The notes under the pieces: generated by a model | Told to the model about the DNA's origin: nothing | What the model saw: the letters and a program-made list of their open reading frames with translations, nothing else | The model's database searches: none | Translations under genes and position numbers: made by a program | Origin: Chloroflexi bacterium UBA4730 | GTDB lineage: Bacteria > Chloroflexota > Limnocylindria > P2-11E | Assembly: GCA_002404155.1 (NCBI GenBank) | Contig: DHJC01000086.1 | Coordinates: 1 to 6,756, forward strand | DNA length: 6,756 nt | Direction: 5' to 3' | In this document: positions 1-5,662 of the stretch, one piece after another | How the letters are laid out: every line of letters starts with the position of its first letter | How positions within the stretch are numbered: the first letter of the stretch is position 1

Positions 1-153
1 GGCAGTATTCGACCGACGGCGACAGTCCTGGAGGCCGCGCAGCTCCTGGTGCCAGCTCTTGTTGCACGCCATCGCATAGCTGAGCGCCTCGAAGAAATCA
101 GCGGACCGCGTGTATCCATCGATTTCCTTCTGAGTGTCGAACAGGATTTCCAT
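1..153 (-). CDS. Hypothetical protein, paralog B (3' end beyond window)
   Basis: The ATG at 153-151 opens a frame of 51 codons that runs without a stop to the left edge, so only the N-terminus is visible. The first 43 residues align without gaps to the protein at 325-792, with 25 identities, best in the segment YTRxxDFFEALSYAMAC followed by KSxHQxL. That conservation is the main evidence that this is a real gene. A Shine-Dalgarno-like AAAGGA lies 9 bases before the ATG, inside a leader almost identical to that of the paralog. A second in-frame ATG seven codons upstream (174-172) would add MKGHQV and is also conserved, but it has no well-spaced ribosome site. I see no signal peptide or membrane segment and do not recognise the family. 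It lies 21 bases after the small HTH ORF and is probably co-transcribed with it and with paralog A. Confidence 0.6.
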   Translation of the reverse strand, partial: MEILFDTQKEIDGYTRSADFFEALSYAMACNKSWHQELRGLQDCRRRSNTA

Positions 154-188
154 GACTTGGTGTCCTTTCATTCTTCATCTTGTTTCGT
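150..188 (-). repeat. Conserved leader, copy B
   Basis: This 39-base block ends at the base after the start codon of paralog B. It matches 789-827 at 37 of 39 positions in the same orientation, 639 bases apart. It contains the ribosome-binding site. It is better conserved than the coding sequence it precedes, which suggests either a shared regulatory element or a recent duplication or gene conversion limited to the leader. Confidence 0.8.
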
Positions 189-312
189 AGCGATAGAAGC
201 TTCGGCCAGAGACTCCCGCAGCCTGCGCCGCAGGCTCTGGCCAGTTGCCGGCCCGTACGAGTTGCGCGATCCTGCCGCTCACCTCGGACGTGAGCCCGCT
301 CGGCCTACCCAC
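175..312 (-). CDS. 45-residue helix-turn-helix ORF (possibly a fragment)
   Basis: A GTG at 312-310 opens a 45-codon frame ending in TGA at 177-175. It starts VGRPSGLTSEV, continues through RIAQLVRAGN and AAQAAGVSGRSFYR, and ends YETR. The pattern GRPS-LT-EV, then I--L--AGN, then AA--AGVS--SFYR is the DNA-binding head of a helix-turn-helix family common in phages and actinobacterial mobile elements, including terminase small-subunit-like proteins. Family members usually continue for another 50 or more residues, so this is either a truncated remnant or a minimal DNA-binding peptide. It sits 12 bases after the stop of paralog A and 21 bases before the start of paralog B, as a middle gene of an operon would. 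The start is uncertain because no clear ribosome site precedes the GTG. The family assignment is from memory of the motif, not from a search. Confidence 0.45.
   Translation of the reverse strand: MGRPSGLTSEVSGRIAQLVRAGNWPEPAAQAAGVSGRSFYRYETR
204..242. other. Compound inverted repeat inside the HTH ORF
   Basis: GGCCAGA (204-210) pairs with TCTGGCC (236-242). Inside it GCCTGCG (221-227) pairs perfectly with CGCAGGC (229-235) around one base, leaving about 10 unpaired bases on one side. No T-run follows on either strand, so it is not a standard intrinsic terminator. It could be a protein-binding palindrome or an mRNA hairpin ahead of paralog B. Confidence 0.5.
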
Positions 313-324
313 ACTCGCTAACGC

Positions 325-792
325 CTACGACACCGAGTCCGCGCGTTCATTTAGCGCCGTCAGAGCCGGGCAACCGCCCACCGGCGGGGTGAGTTGACCG
401 CCATATAGGTCGAACGGCTCCCACCACACGGTGCTGATGTCTTCGAAGTCAGCGGCCGCGGACGGGCCGGCACGCTGGAAGACGTCCCGCAGCGACTCGC
501 CCTTCTGTTGAATGGGCAAATCGGTCCATGACCGACCCGCCCGCCGGGTCTCATCGACCATCGCCACCAAGCCACCGAGAATCTCGGAGAGCATGAGAGC
601 GGTTTCTGTAAGCGTTCGAGCGCAGCAGACATCCGGCCAGGGCGCTGGCGCTCGAGGATCTAGTTCTTCCAAGTTGTGCAGCTGCTGGTGCACGCTCTTG
701 CTGCACGCCATCGCATAGCTGAGCGCTTCGAAGAAATCGGTGTCCCGCGTGTATGCGTCGAGTGCATCTTGGTCGTCGAGCTGGGTTGCCAT
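325..792 (-). CDS. Hypothetical protein, paralog A
   Basis: This encodes 155 residues from ATG at 792-790. The frame stays open far upstream, but the ATG is chosen because AAAGGA lies 9 bases before it and the same start context is conserved in paralog B. An alternative in-frame ATG at 813-811 adds MKGHQV. The N-terminal 43 residues match paralog B, with the core DFFEALSYAMAC at about residues 19-30. Later parts include a two-cysteine stretch (PDVCC, 53-57), an amphipathic segment LTETALMLSEILGGLVAMV (61-79) and a tryptophan-rich stretch TVWWEPFDLYGG (121-132). There is no signal peptide or convincing membrane helix, so it is probably cytoplasmic. I do not recognise the family and assign no function. 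It is the first gene of a likely A-HTH-B transcription unit next to the partial tRNA. Confidence 0.65.
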   Translation of the reverse strand: MATQLDDQDALDAYTRDTDFFEALSYAMACSKSVHQQLHNLEELDPRAPAPWPDVCCARTLTETALMLSEILGGLVAMVDETRRAGRSWTDLPIQQKGESLRDVFQRAGPSAAADFEDISTVWWEPFDLYGGQLTPPVGGCPALTALNERADSVS

Positions 793-827
793 GACTTGGT
801 GTCCTTTCATTCCTGATCTTGTTTCGT
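789..827 (-). repeat. Conserved leader, copy A
   Basis: This is the partner of the block at 150-188, with two mismatches in 39 bases and the same position relative to the start codon. Upstream of base 827 the two sequences stop resembling each other, so the shared unit is bounded sharply on the 5' side. Confidence 0.8.
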
Positions 828-1156
828 CGCCGGGAGCGCCGTGTTCATCGGTTTGGCCAGCCGCCCGGAAGGATCGGCGGGCGACGCTTGTGTCGAGACC
901 GTGATCGCCGAGCGAGTGGCGCCGGGGACCATCACAGCCGGCGGCGGGTCTCGAGAGCGCGGCCCGCTCCCCCACCTCCGTCGTGCCACACGCCTCGACA
1001 CGGTGGCCAACGGGCGCCGCGCGGAGCCGAGCCGCGTACTGCGCCCATGACCGCCAAGAGCCGCCATACCGGGGCACACGCGCGGCCTCGCGCCGGTCAC
1101 GTCGCCACGAGCGCCAGCGCCCTTCACGCGACCGGTTGATGTGGCGGCGCGCTGGT
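828..1156. other. Gene-poor GC-rich stretch
   Basis: Several overlapping open frames exist on both strands here. They are arginine-, alanine- and proline-rich, show no family motifs and no credible ribosome sites, and are what GC-rich non-coding DNA gives by chance. I see no RNA gene or clear promoter. The promoter of the paralog A transcription unit should lie here, but I cannot point to a good -10/-35 pair. The far end may contain decayed mobile-element sequence. Confidence 0.5.
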
Positions 1157-1178
1157 TGCGGTCAGAACTGCGGTCAGA
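1157..1178. repeat. Two direct copies of TGCGGTCAGA
   Basis: TGCGGTCAGA occurs at 1157-1166 and again at 1169-1178, a 12-base period. It lies about 48 bases beyond the 3' end of the partial tRNA. Short direct repeats of this spacing next to a tRNA 3' end can be integrase arm-type binding sites. Alternatively, read on the plus strand, the repeat encodes a repeating CGQ tail. Confidence 0.55.
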
Positions 1179-1225
1179 CGGCGATTCGCGTCCTACCGTC
1201 GCGCGCGGAAAGTGCCCATTTCGTG

Positions 1226-1287
1226 CGGAGGGGGAGGGATTCGAACCCTCGGGAGCCTTGCGACTCCAGCGGTTTTCAAGACCGCTG
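1226..1287 (-). tRNA. tRNA-Ser(TGA), 3' half only
   Basis: On the minus strand the anticodon stem GCGGT/ACCGC (1285-1281 and 1273-1269) encloses the seven-base loop CTTGAAA, with anticodon TGA at 1278-1276. A long class II variable arm follows (GGAG pairing with CTCC), then a perfect T-arm GAGGG-TTCGAAT-CCCTC (1250-1234), the acceptor 3' strand CCCCTCC (1233-1227) and the serine-type discriminator G (1226). CCA is not encoded. The 5' half is missing: no GGAGGGG acceptor strand or normal D-arm occurs in the 30-40 bases upstream, where about 1310-1316 should hold it. The intact part begins at the anticodon stem, which is a common crossover zone for tyrosine integrases, so this is probably an attachment-site copy or pseudogene. 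A highly unusual tRNA is less likely. Confidence 0.7.
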
Positions 1288-1310
1288 AGGTCAACACCGT
1301 CGGACCGGCC

Positions 1311-1333
1311 GCAATGGTTTGCCAGACCATTGC
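1311..1333. other. Anticodon-arm-like hairpin
   Basis: GCAATGGT (1311-1318) and ACCATTGC (1326-1333) form a perfect 8-bp stem around a seven-base loop. Read on the plus strand the loop is TTGCCAG, which would place GCC in the anticodon position. On the minus strand it is CTGGCAA, which would place GGC there. No T-arm or acceptor stem is visible on either side, so it is not called a tRNA. It begins 23 bases upstream of the partial tRNA-Ser. Confidence 0.45.
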
Positions 1334-1430
1334 ACCTGCGACCCCAAACCGCCGCACGCCAAATAGTTCAGCGCCGCGGTACCCCGGTCGAGGCGGCGGT
1401 GGAGCACGCGAGAGAGCAACTCGTCAGGGG

Positions 1431-2048
1431 CTACTGGTCACCCACTTCGCGCGTCGGTGCAATCAAGAAGATCCATATGTCCCACGTAACGTGACTGACG
1501 ATCAGCGCCGCCATCGGCGCACCAAACAGCGCCAGGGCCGACCAGTAAAGGCCGGCTACCGTGGCGGCCCCAATCAGCGCCGGGTTCCCGGTCACCAGGT
1601 GAGCTCCTCCGTAGGCGACGGTCGCTGCGACAGCAGCGGGCGGGCCGCCCCAGCGACGCGCGATCGACCGCTGGAGCAGACCTCGCCAGAACAACTCCTC
1701 AGCCGGCCCAATGACGGCAGCCAACCGCATGGCGATCTCGTCCTTCGGTCGAAGGCTTCGGAGTTCATAGATGTCCCCGATGTTCTCGTTGCCCGATGGC
1801 AGGATCCTGCGCGCGATCCGGTCACCGACCTGGAAGACTCCGTAGAGGCCGGCGGCGATCCCGAGCCCTAGCGCGACGTCACGTGCTCGAAGCCGCGGCC
1901 GCTGCAGCGATCGGTCGCCGGCGATCGCCAACGTACCGAGAATCGCGCCGGTCGTCGTCATGCGGTCCCAGAACCGGTCGCGCGGTCCGCGGAACGTCAG
2001 GGCGAACGCCGGGTACGCAATGAGAAGTCCGAGCTTCGCGAGCTTCAA
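1431..2048 (-). CDS. CPBP (CAAX-like) intramembrane metalloprotease
   Basis: This is a 205-residue, strongly hydrophobic membrane protein of the CPBP/ABI family, whose members are intramembrane proteases or protease-like proteins in prenylated-protein processing, bacteriocin immunity or related roles. The three family motifs are present: EExxxR as AEELFWRG (E117, E118, R122), the second-motif histidine in YGGAHL (H150), and HxxxD as SHVTWD (H186, D190). All putative zinc and catalytic residues are retained, so it should be active. Several membrane helices are visible, around residues 5-20, 33-43, 57-72, 135-150, 157-175 and 176-197. The only sensible start is TTG at 2048-2046, overlapping the TGA of the preceding prenyltransferase fusion (TTGA). 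No strong ribosome site is seen, so it is probably translated by coupling. The same frame is open further upstream, but that part lies inside the fusion gene and is not protein-like. Its physiological substrate is unknown. Confidence 0.85.
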   Translation of the reverse strand: MKLAKLGLLIAYPAFALTFRGPRDRFWDRMTTTGAILGTLAIAGDRSLQRPRLRARDVALGLGIAAGLYGVFQVGDRIARRILPSGNENIGDIYELRSLRPKDEIAMRLAAVIGPAEELFWRGLLQRSIARRWGGPPAAVAATVAYGGAHLVTGNPALIGAATVAGLYWSALALFGAPMAALIVSHVTWDIWIFLIAPTREVGDQ

Positions 2049-4021
2049 CGAACCACAGCCGCCAGGACCAGTCCGAGAACCAACAGCAGGCCGAACGTCG
2101 CGTGCAGTTGCGCCGTCTCGAGGTCGATCATCGCGATCGCCCGCTGCTGACCGCTGGCGCCCAACTCCGAGGCCCGGAGCGCGCGCACGAGGAGGGGCAA
2201 CGACAGCACCGCGAGCAGCGCATACGCCGGCAGGATCGCCAGAGCAACTGCCATCGCCAAGGCCATGTATGCGCCCACGACGAGGCCTACATACCAGTAG
2301 TGGGCGACCTTTCTCCCGAACCGCGTTGAGAGGGTCGCTGCGCCCATACGGGCATCCTCGCTGATGTCGCGCCACTCGTTCCCCTGCAAGATCGCAGCAA
2401 CGAGCAGTCCGACCGGAATCGCCAGGATGACGGACCGCGGGTCGAAGAATCCCGCGACGACGTAGTGCGACCCGACGACCATGAGCACGCCCATTTGCAG
2501 GAATACGAGGGGCAGCCCAAGCGCTTTGTACTTGTACTCGAACGGGGGCGCCGTGTACGTGTAGCCCCCAATGAGACCGACGATCCCGAGTGCAACGACG
2601 GGCCAGCCGCGCTGCGTCACGAGGAAGATGCCGATGAGGGCCGCGACCGTGAAGGCGAGGAACGCGATGCCGAACGCGTCGCGCTCGGTGACCTTCCCTT
2701 CCACGATCGCGTGGCTCGCCCGCGGCGAGGTGATCGAGTCGATGCCCTTCCGCACGTCGTAGATCTCGTTGATCACGTTGGTCCCGACGTGGATCGCGAC
2801 ACCGCCAACGAGCGCCGCCAGGAAGTAGTCCCAATGGAATGCCCCGTCGATCGCGGCGAGCGCGCCGCCGGCGCAGACCGGCACGACCGACGCCGTGAAG
2901 CTGAACGGCCGGATGATCTCGTAGGCGCCGTGCAGCTTCCGCCACGCCCGGTCGGTCGTCGTGAGCTGCTGCGTCTCGAGCCCGGCGCGCTGCGCGCGCA
3001 CGGCGACCTCTCCGGCGCGACCGTACGTGACCGCGGCGCGGAGCACCGCGCTGACCTGATCCTCGTCCTGCACGATCGGCTGCAGCAGGGGCACCTGCAT
3101 CCCCGCCTCGTGGTACTCCCAGGCGCGCGCAGCGACTTCGTCGGCGGTCCCGCAGAGCAGGAATGCGTCGAGGAGCTCGTCGGGGATGAGCGACTGGGCC
3201 TTGTGGAACTCCTCGGTGCGCCAGGCCGCGGCGATCGCGTCGCGGAGCGCGGGCTCGAACCCCGCTCGCTTCAGCGTGACGTCGGAGAGGATCGACATCA
3301 TGTAGATGACGAACGGCTCGCGCTTCGCGCGGTTGAGCGCCTCGCGGCGCGTCTTGTCGATGAGCGAGAGCAAATAGCCAGAGGTCTCGATCGCGTTCGG
3401 GTCTCGACCCGCGACCTCGGCCGCCTTGTACATCCGGCGAATCAGGACCTTAAACCCGGGGATCGACTCGGCTGGGCGTGCGAGATAGCCGTCAGCCTTC
3501 TGCCCTGCGAGCTGCATCATCGGCGTGCGATAGGCGGCGATGAAGATCGGCACGCGATGCACCGGGGCGAACATCGCCTGGAGCGGCGGCAGGCCTGGCT
3601 TCCCCGACGGGAGTCGCTCCCCTGCCCAGAGAGCCCGGATCTTGTCGATCGCGTCGCTCACGCGCGTCACGCCGTCGTCCGGCGTGTACGGGATCCCCAT
3701 CTGACCCAGCCGGAATGGCAGGCCAGTCCCGAGCGCGAGAGTGATGCGTTCCGGAGCGATCTCGTCGAGCGCACTCACCGTCATCGCGATCAGCGTTGGG
3801 TCACGGGTGAATGGGTTCAGTGCGCCGAGGCCCACTCGGATGTCCGAAACCTGTGCGGCTACGGCGGTCGCGTATGTGACCGCGTCCCGCTCGAAGTAGC
3901 TGTCGTGGAACCAGAGGGACTCGATCCCCGCAACGCGAGCGCGCTCCGCCCATTCGACGATGTCGGAAACGCTGCCGCGGGCCGCGAGTCCAACCCCCAC
4001 CCGGCGCACGAGTTCAGCCAT
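2045..4021 (-). CDS. LLM-class flavin oxidoreductase fused to UbiA prenyltransferase
   Basis: One uninterrupted 658-residue frame carries two complete domains. Residues about 5-335 are a luciferase-like TIM barrel of the type usually F420- or FMN-dependent, with markers such as ESLWFHDSYFERDA, RVGLGALNPFTRDP and ERITLALGTG. Residues about 355-658 are a UbiA-superfamily prenyltransferase with roughly eight or nine membrane helices. Its first aspartate motif is NVINEIYDVRKGID (N415, N418, D422, D428), typical of menaquinone-type MenA enzymes. Its second is NEWRDISED (D552, D556), so the Mg-diphosphate ligands are intact. A linker of about 20 residues (AGEVAVRAQRAGLETQQLTT) joins the domains. 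The start ATG at 4021-4019 follows GGGGGAG with 5-base spacing. It should be membrane-anchored with a cytosolic reductase. I infer prenylation of an aromatic or quinone precursor coupled to reduction, but the substrate is not evident. The CPBP gene overlaps its 3' end by 4 bases. A frameshift artefact is unlikely because the frame runs straight through. Confidence 0.9.
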   Translation of the reverse strand: MAELVRRVGVGLAARGSVSDIVEWAERARVAGIESLWFHDSYFERDAVTYATAVAAQVSDIRVGLGALNPFTRDPTLIAMTVSALDEIAPERITLALGTGLPFRLGQMGIPYTPDDGVTRVSDAIDKIRALWAGERLPSGKPGLPPLQAMFAPVHRVPIFIAAYRTPMMQLAGQKADGYLARPAESIPGFKVLIRRMYKAAEVAGRDPNAIETSGYLLSLIDKTRREALNRAKREPFVIYMMSILSDVTLKRAGFEPALRDAIAAAWRTEEFHKAQSLIPDELLDAFLLCGTADEVAARAWEYHEAGMQVPLLQPIVQDEDQVSAVLRAAVTYGRAGEVAVRAQRAGLETQQLTTTDRAWRKLHGAYEIIRPFSFTASVVPVCAGGALAAIDGAFHWDYFLAALVGGVAIHVGTNVINEIYDVRKGIDSITSPRASHAIVEGKVTERDAFGIAFLAFTVAALIGIFLVTQRGWPVVALGIVGLIGGYTYTAPPFEYKYKALGLPLVFLQMGVLMVVGSHYVVAGFFDPRSVILAIPVGLLVAAILQGNEWRDISEDARMGAATLSTRFGRKVAHYWYVGLVVGAYMALAMAVALAILPAYALLAVLSLPLLVRALRASELGASGQQRAIAMIDLETAQLHATFGLLLVLGLVLAAVVR

Positions 4022-4026
4022 CCATG

Positions 4027-4033
4027 CTCCCCC
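4027..4033 (-). promoter_or_regulatory. Ribosome-binding site of the LLM-UbiA gene
   Basis: GGGGGAG on the minus strand lies 5 bases before the ATG at 4021. It supports that start, and independent translation rather than coupling to the SRA-like gene upstream. Confidence 0.6.
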
Positions 4034-4053
4034 GGCTACTACGTATCAGATTA

Positions 4054-4086
4054 GGGTCTCGGATTCGCTATGTCTGGCCGAGACCC
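4054..4086 (-). other. 9-bp stem-loop between SRA-like and LLM-UbiA genes
   Basis: GGGTCTCGG and CCGAGACCC (plus 4054-4062 and 4078-4086) form a perfect 9-bp stem with a 15-base loop. In the minus-strand transcript it covers the last codons and the TAG stop of the SRA-like gene. It is followed by TAATCTG, not a T-run, so it is not a textbook intrinsic terminator. It could attenuate, process or stabilise the message between the two genes. Confidence 0.55.
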
Positions 4087-4541
4087 CGACGCTTTGCAGC
4101 GAGCGCTTCTTGTAGGTGTTCGGATCGGTACTTCCGGAGTTTGAAGATGACCAGATCGCGTTCCTTACCGAGCTTATCCACGCCTTGTTTGTAGAAGTGG
4201 TCCGCGTAGAACATTTGATGGACGTACTCGACGAACCCGTCTTTGAGAATCTTGAAAAGATGAATGTCTGGCGATCGATCCGCGATCGCCCAGTTCCCTC
4301 GCACAAGCTCCTGATCGCCCGCTTGTCCCTCGCCGCAGTAACCGTAGGTCTGGAGGTCGATCCACTCGTCCTGATAGCCATATTGATTGCCGGTCTCGCC
4401 CGTAAACAGCAACGCATAGTCAGCGTCGCTCGGTGTTGAAATGCCACCTTGGCGTTGGCCGCCCCACACCTTGTGGAGATCTGTTCGCCGGTACACGTCG
4501 CCAGGCTTGAACTGGCCGTCAGGGAGCGACCGCGGACTCAT
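4068..4541 (-). CDS. ScoMcrA-type SRA-like (modified-DNA-binding) protein without nuclease
   Basis: This encodes 157 residues. The segment FKPGDVYRRTDLHKVWGGQ, then QGGISTPSDADYALLFTGETG, YGYQDEW, the GEGQAGDQELVRGNWAI block (70-86) and the final VIFKL (131-135) form the pattern I know from the SRA-like module of ScoMcrA-type HNH restriction endonucleases, which bind modified DNA. Those enzymes normally continue into an HNH nuclease. Here the protein ends about 20 residues after the module in a basic tail, with no HNH residues, so it is a stand-alone reader or a decayed restriction enzyme. The ATG (4541-4539) overlaps the TGA of the upstream amidohydrolase (ATGA), so translation is probably coupled. 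Its base composition differs: plus 4141-4200 holds 29 G/C of 60, against 38 of 60 in a sampled amidohydrolase line (5161-5220). That suggests acquisition by transfer. The family call is good; the function is inferred. Confidence 0.8.
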   Translation of the reverse strand: MSPRSLPDGQFKPGDVYRRTDLHKVWGGQRQGGISTPSDADYALLFTGETGNQYGYQDEWIDLQTYGYCGEGQAGDQELVRGNWAIADRSPDIHLFKILKDGFVEYVHQMFYADHFYKQGVDKLGKERDLVIFKLRKYRSEHLQEALAAKRRGLGQT

Positions 4542-5662
4542 TTCGAATGAACGAGCGCCCGGGCCCGAGATTCACGCGCGAGCCGGCCGGCAACTCCACC
4601 CATTGCCTCAGCCGTCCGCGCACTCGCGTCGTGCGCGAACATGCTCACACTCGCCTCAGTCATCTTGATCGAGTGGCCCGGCACGGGATCCGTCGACACC
4701 GGGAAGCCGATCGCGGTCGTTGGGTAGCGCTGCGAGAGGTTGCCGAGGTCGGTCGACGCAGTCACCAGATCCCCGTGCCGCACGTCCTTGGCGCCGAGAC
4801 GCTCGAGCTCCTTCACCAGCATGTCGGTGAGCACCGGGTCGGGTGTCGTCGGCTCGTAGAGCCGCATTTCCTCAGTGATCTCGACGGTGCAGCCGTGCTG
4901 CATCGCCGCCCCGTCACAGATCTTCCGGAAGTGCTCGAGCATCTCGTGCAAGAACGTCATGTCGGGCGAGCGCAGGCCGATCACGGCCTCGGCGTACGAC
5001 GGAATGATGTTCGCGGCCGCGCCGCCGTTCGTGATGATCCCGTGCACCCGCGCGTCGCTCGGGAGGTGCTGGCGCCAGGCATCGATGGCGACGAACATCG
5101 AGATCACCGCCGAGAGCGCGTTCTTGCCCTTCTCCGGCGACACCGCGGCATGCGAGGCGAGGCCGTGGAATCCGATCTTGAGATTTGTGATGCCGAGCGT
5201 GGTCTGCCCGACGCCCCACCAGTTCCCGCCGGGGTGCGATGAGAGCACCGCGACGCAGTCCGTGAACACGCCGGCGTCGAGGAGATCGAGCTTCCCGCCG
5301 CCGCTCTCCTCCGCGGGTGCACCGATGAGCTCGATCCCGATCTCGAGCGTCGCCGCGTCGTTCGCGGCGAGCAAGTAGGCGCCGACGTTGCTCATCGCGA
5401 TGAGGTTGTGCCCGCAGCCATGCCCGACGTCCGGGAGCGCGTCGTACTCCGCGAGGAGCGCGACGAACGGTCCCTTGGCCGGACCGATACGTGAGCGGAA
5501 CGCGGTCTCGAGCCCGCCGTACGGCCGCTCCATCGTGTGACCGTACTTCTTGAGTAGCCGCTCGATCGCGGCGACCGCCTTGAACTCCTTGTACGCAAGC
5601 TCCGGCGCGGCATGGATCTCGCGCGACAGCGTGACCAGGTCCGCCTTCAGGCTTTCGTCCAT
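4538..5662 (-). CDS. M20-family amidohydrolase (AbgB / aminoacylase-like)
   Basis: This is a 374-residue metallohydrolase of the M20 peptidase family, close in pattern to the p-aminobenzoyl-glutamate and N-acyl amino acid hydrolases. It should release an amino acid or aromatic amine by cutting an amide bond in the cytoplasm. The visible motifs are REIHAAPELAYKEF (14-27), LLAEYDALPDVGHGCGHNL (69-87) with candidate metal ligands C83 and H85, the PAEESGGGK block with E118/E119 (117-124), SSHPGG with H143, and GHSIKMTEAS with H330. The dimerisation insert (about 150-265) includes FHGLASHAA and TNGGAAANIIP. All expected residues are present and the length is normal or slightly short. The frame is open to 5983, but the ATG at 5662-5660 is chosen because AGGGGAG precedes it at 5-base spacing and homology begins there. 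It is probably the first gene of the four-gene block, divergent from rho. The substrate is unknown. Confidence 0.9.
   Translation of the reverse strand: MDESLKADLVTLSREIHAAPELAYKEFKAVAAIERLLKKYGHTMERPYGGLETAFRSRIGPAKGPFVALLAEYDALPDVGHGCGHNLIAMSNVGAYLLAANDAATLEIGIELIGAPAEESGGGKLDLLDAGVFTDCVAVLSSHPGGNWWGVGQTTLGITNLKIGFHGLASHAAVSPEKGKNALSAVISMFVAIDAWRQHLPSDARVHGIITNGGAAANIIPSYAEAVIGLRSPDMTFLHEMLEHFRKICDGAAMQHGCTVEITEEMRLYEPTTPDPVLTDMLVKELERLGAKDVRHGDLVTASTDLGNLSQRYPTTAIGFPVSTDPVPGHSIKMTEASVSMFAHDASARTAEAMGGVAGRLARESRARALVHSK

Noticed and set aside
793..1077. N-terminal extension of paralog A to a 250-residue protein
   Set aside because: The extension has no similarity to paralog B. B has an in-frame stop directly before the conserved leader, and the ribosome site supports the ATG at 792.
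807..1127. Minus-strand frame of 106 codons upstream of paralog A
   Set aside because: It is basic and low-complexity with no motif, no ribosome site and no counterpart upstream of paralog B beyond the shared leader.
1141..1871. Plus-strand frames crossing the tRNA, with peptides such as GEGFEPSGALRLQ or GGGGIRTLGSLA
   Set aside because: These are familiar spurious translations of the antisense of a tRNA-Ser gene, and they continue into the antisense of the CPBP gene.
2049..2945. Upstream continuation of the CPBP protease frame
   Set aside because: This part is arginine-rich and lies fully inside the UbiA coding region in another frame. The TTG overlapping the UbiA stop is the natural start.
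2465..4054. Long plus-strand open frame (529 codons) opposite the LLM-UbiA gene
   Set aside because: It is highly charged, Arg/Asp/Glu-rich and motif-free, the usual mirror of a GC-rich gene. The opposite strand encodes two clear enzyme domains.
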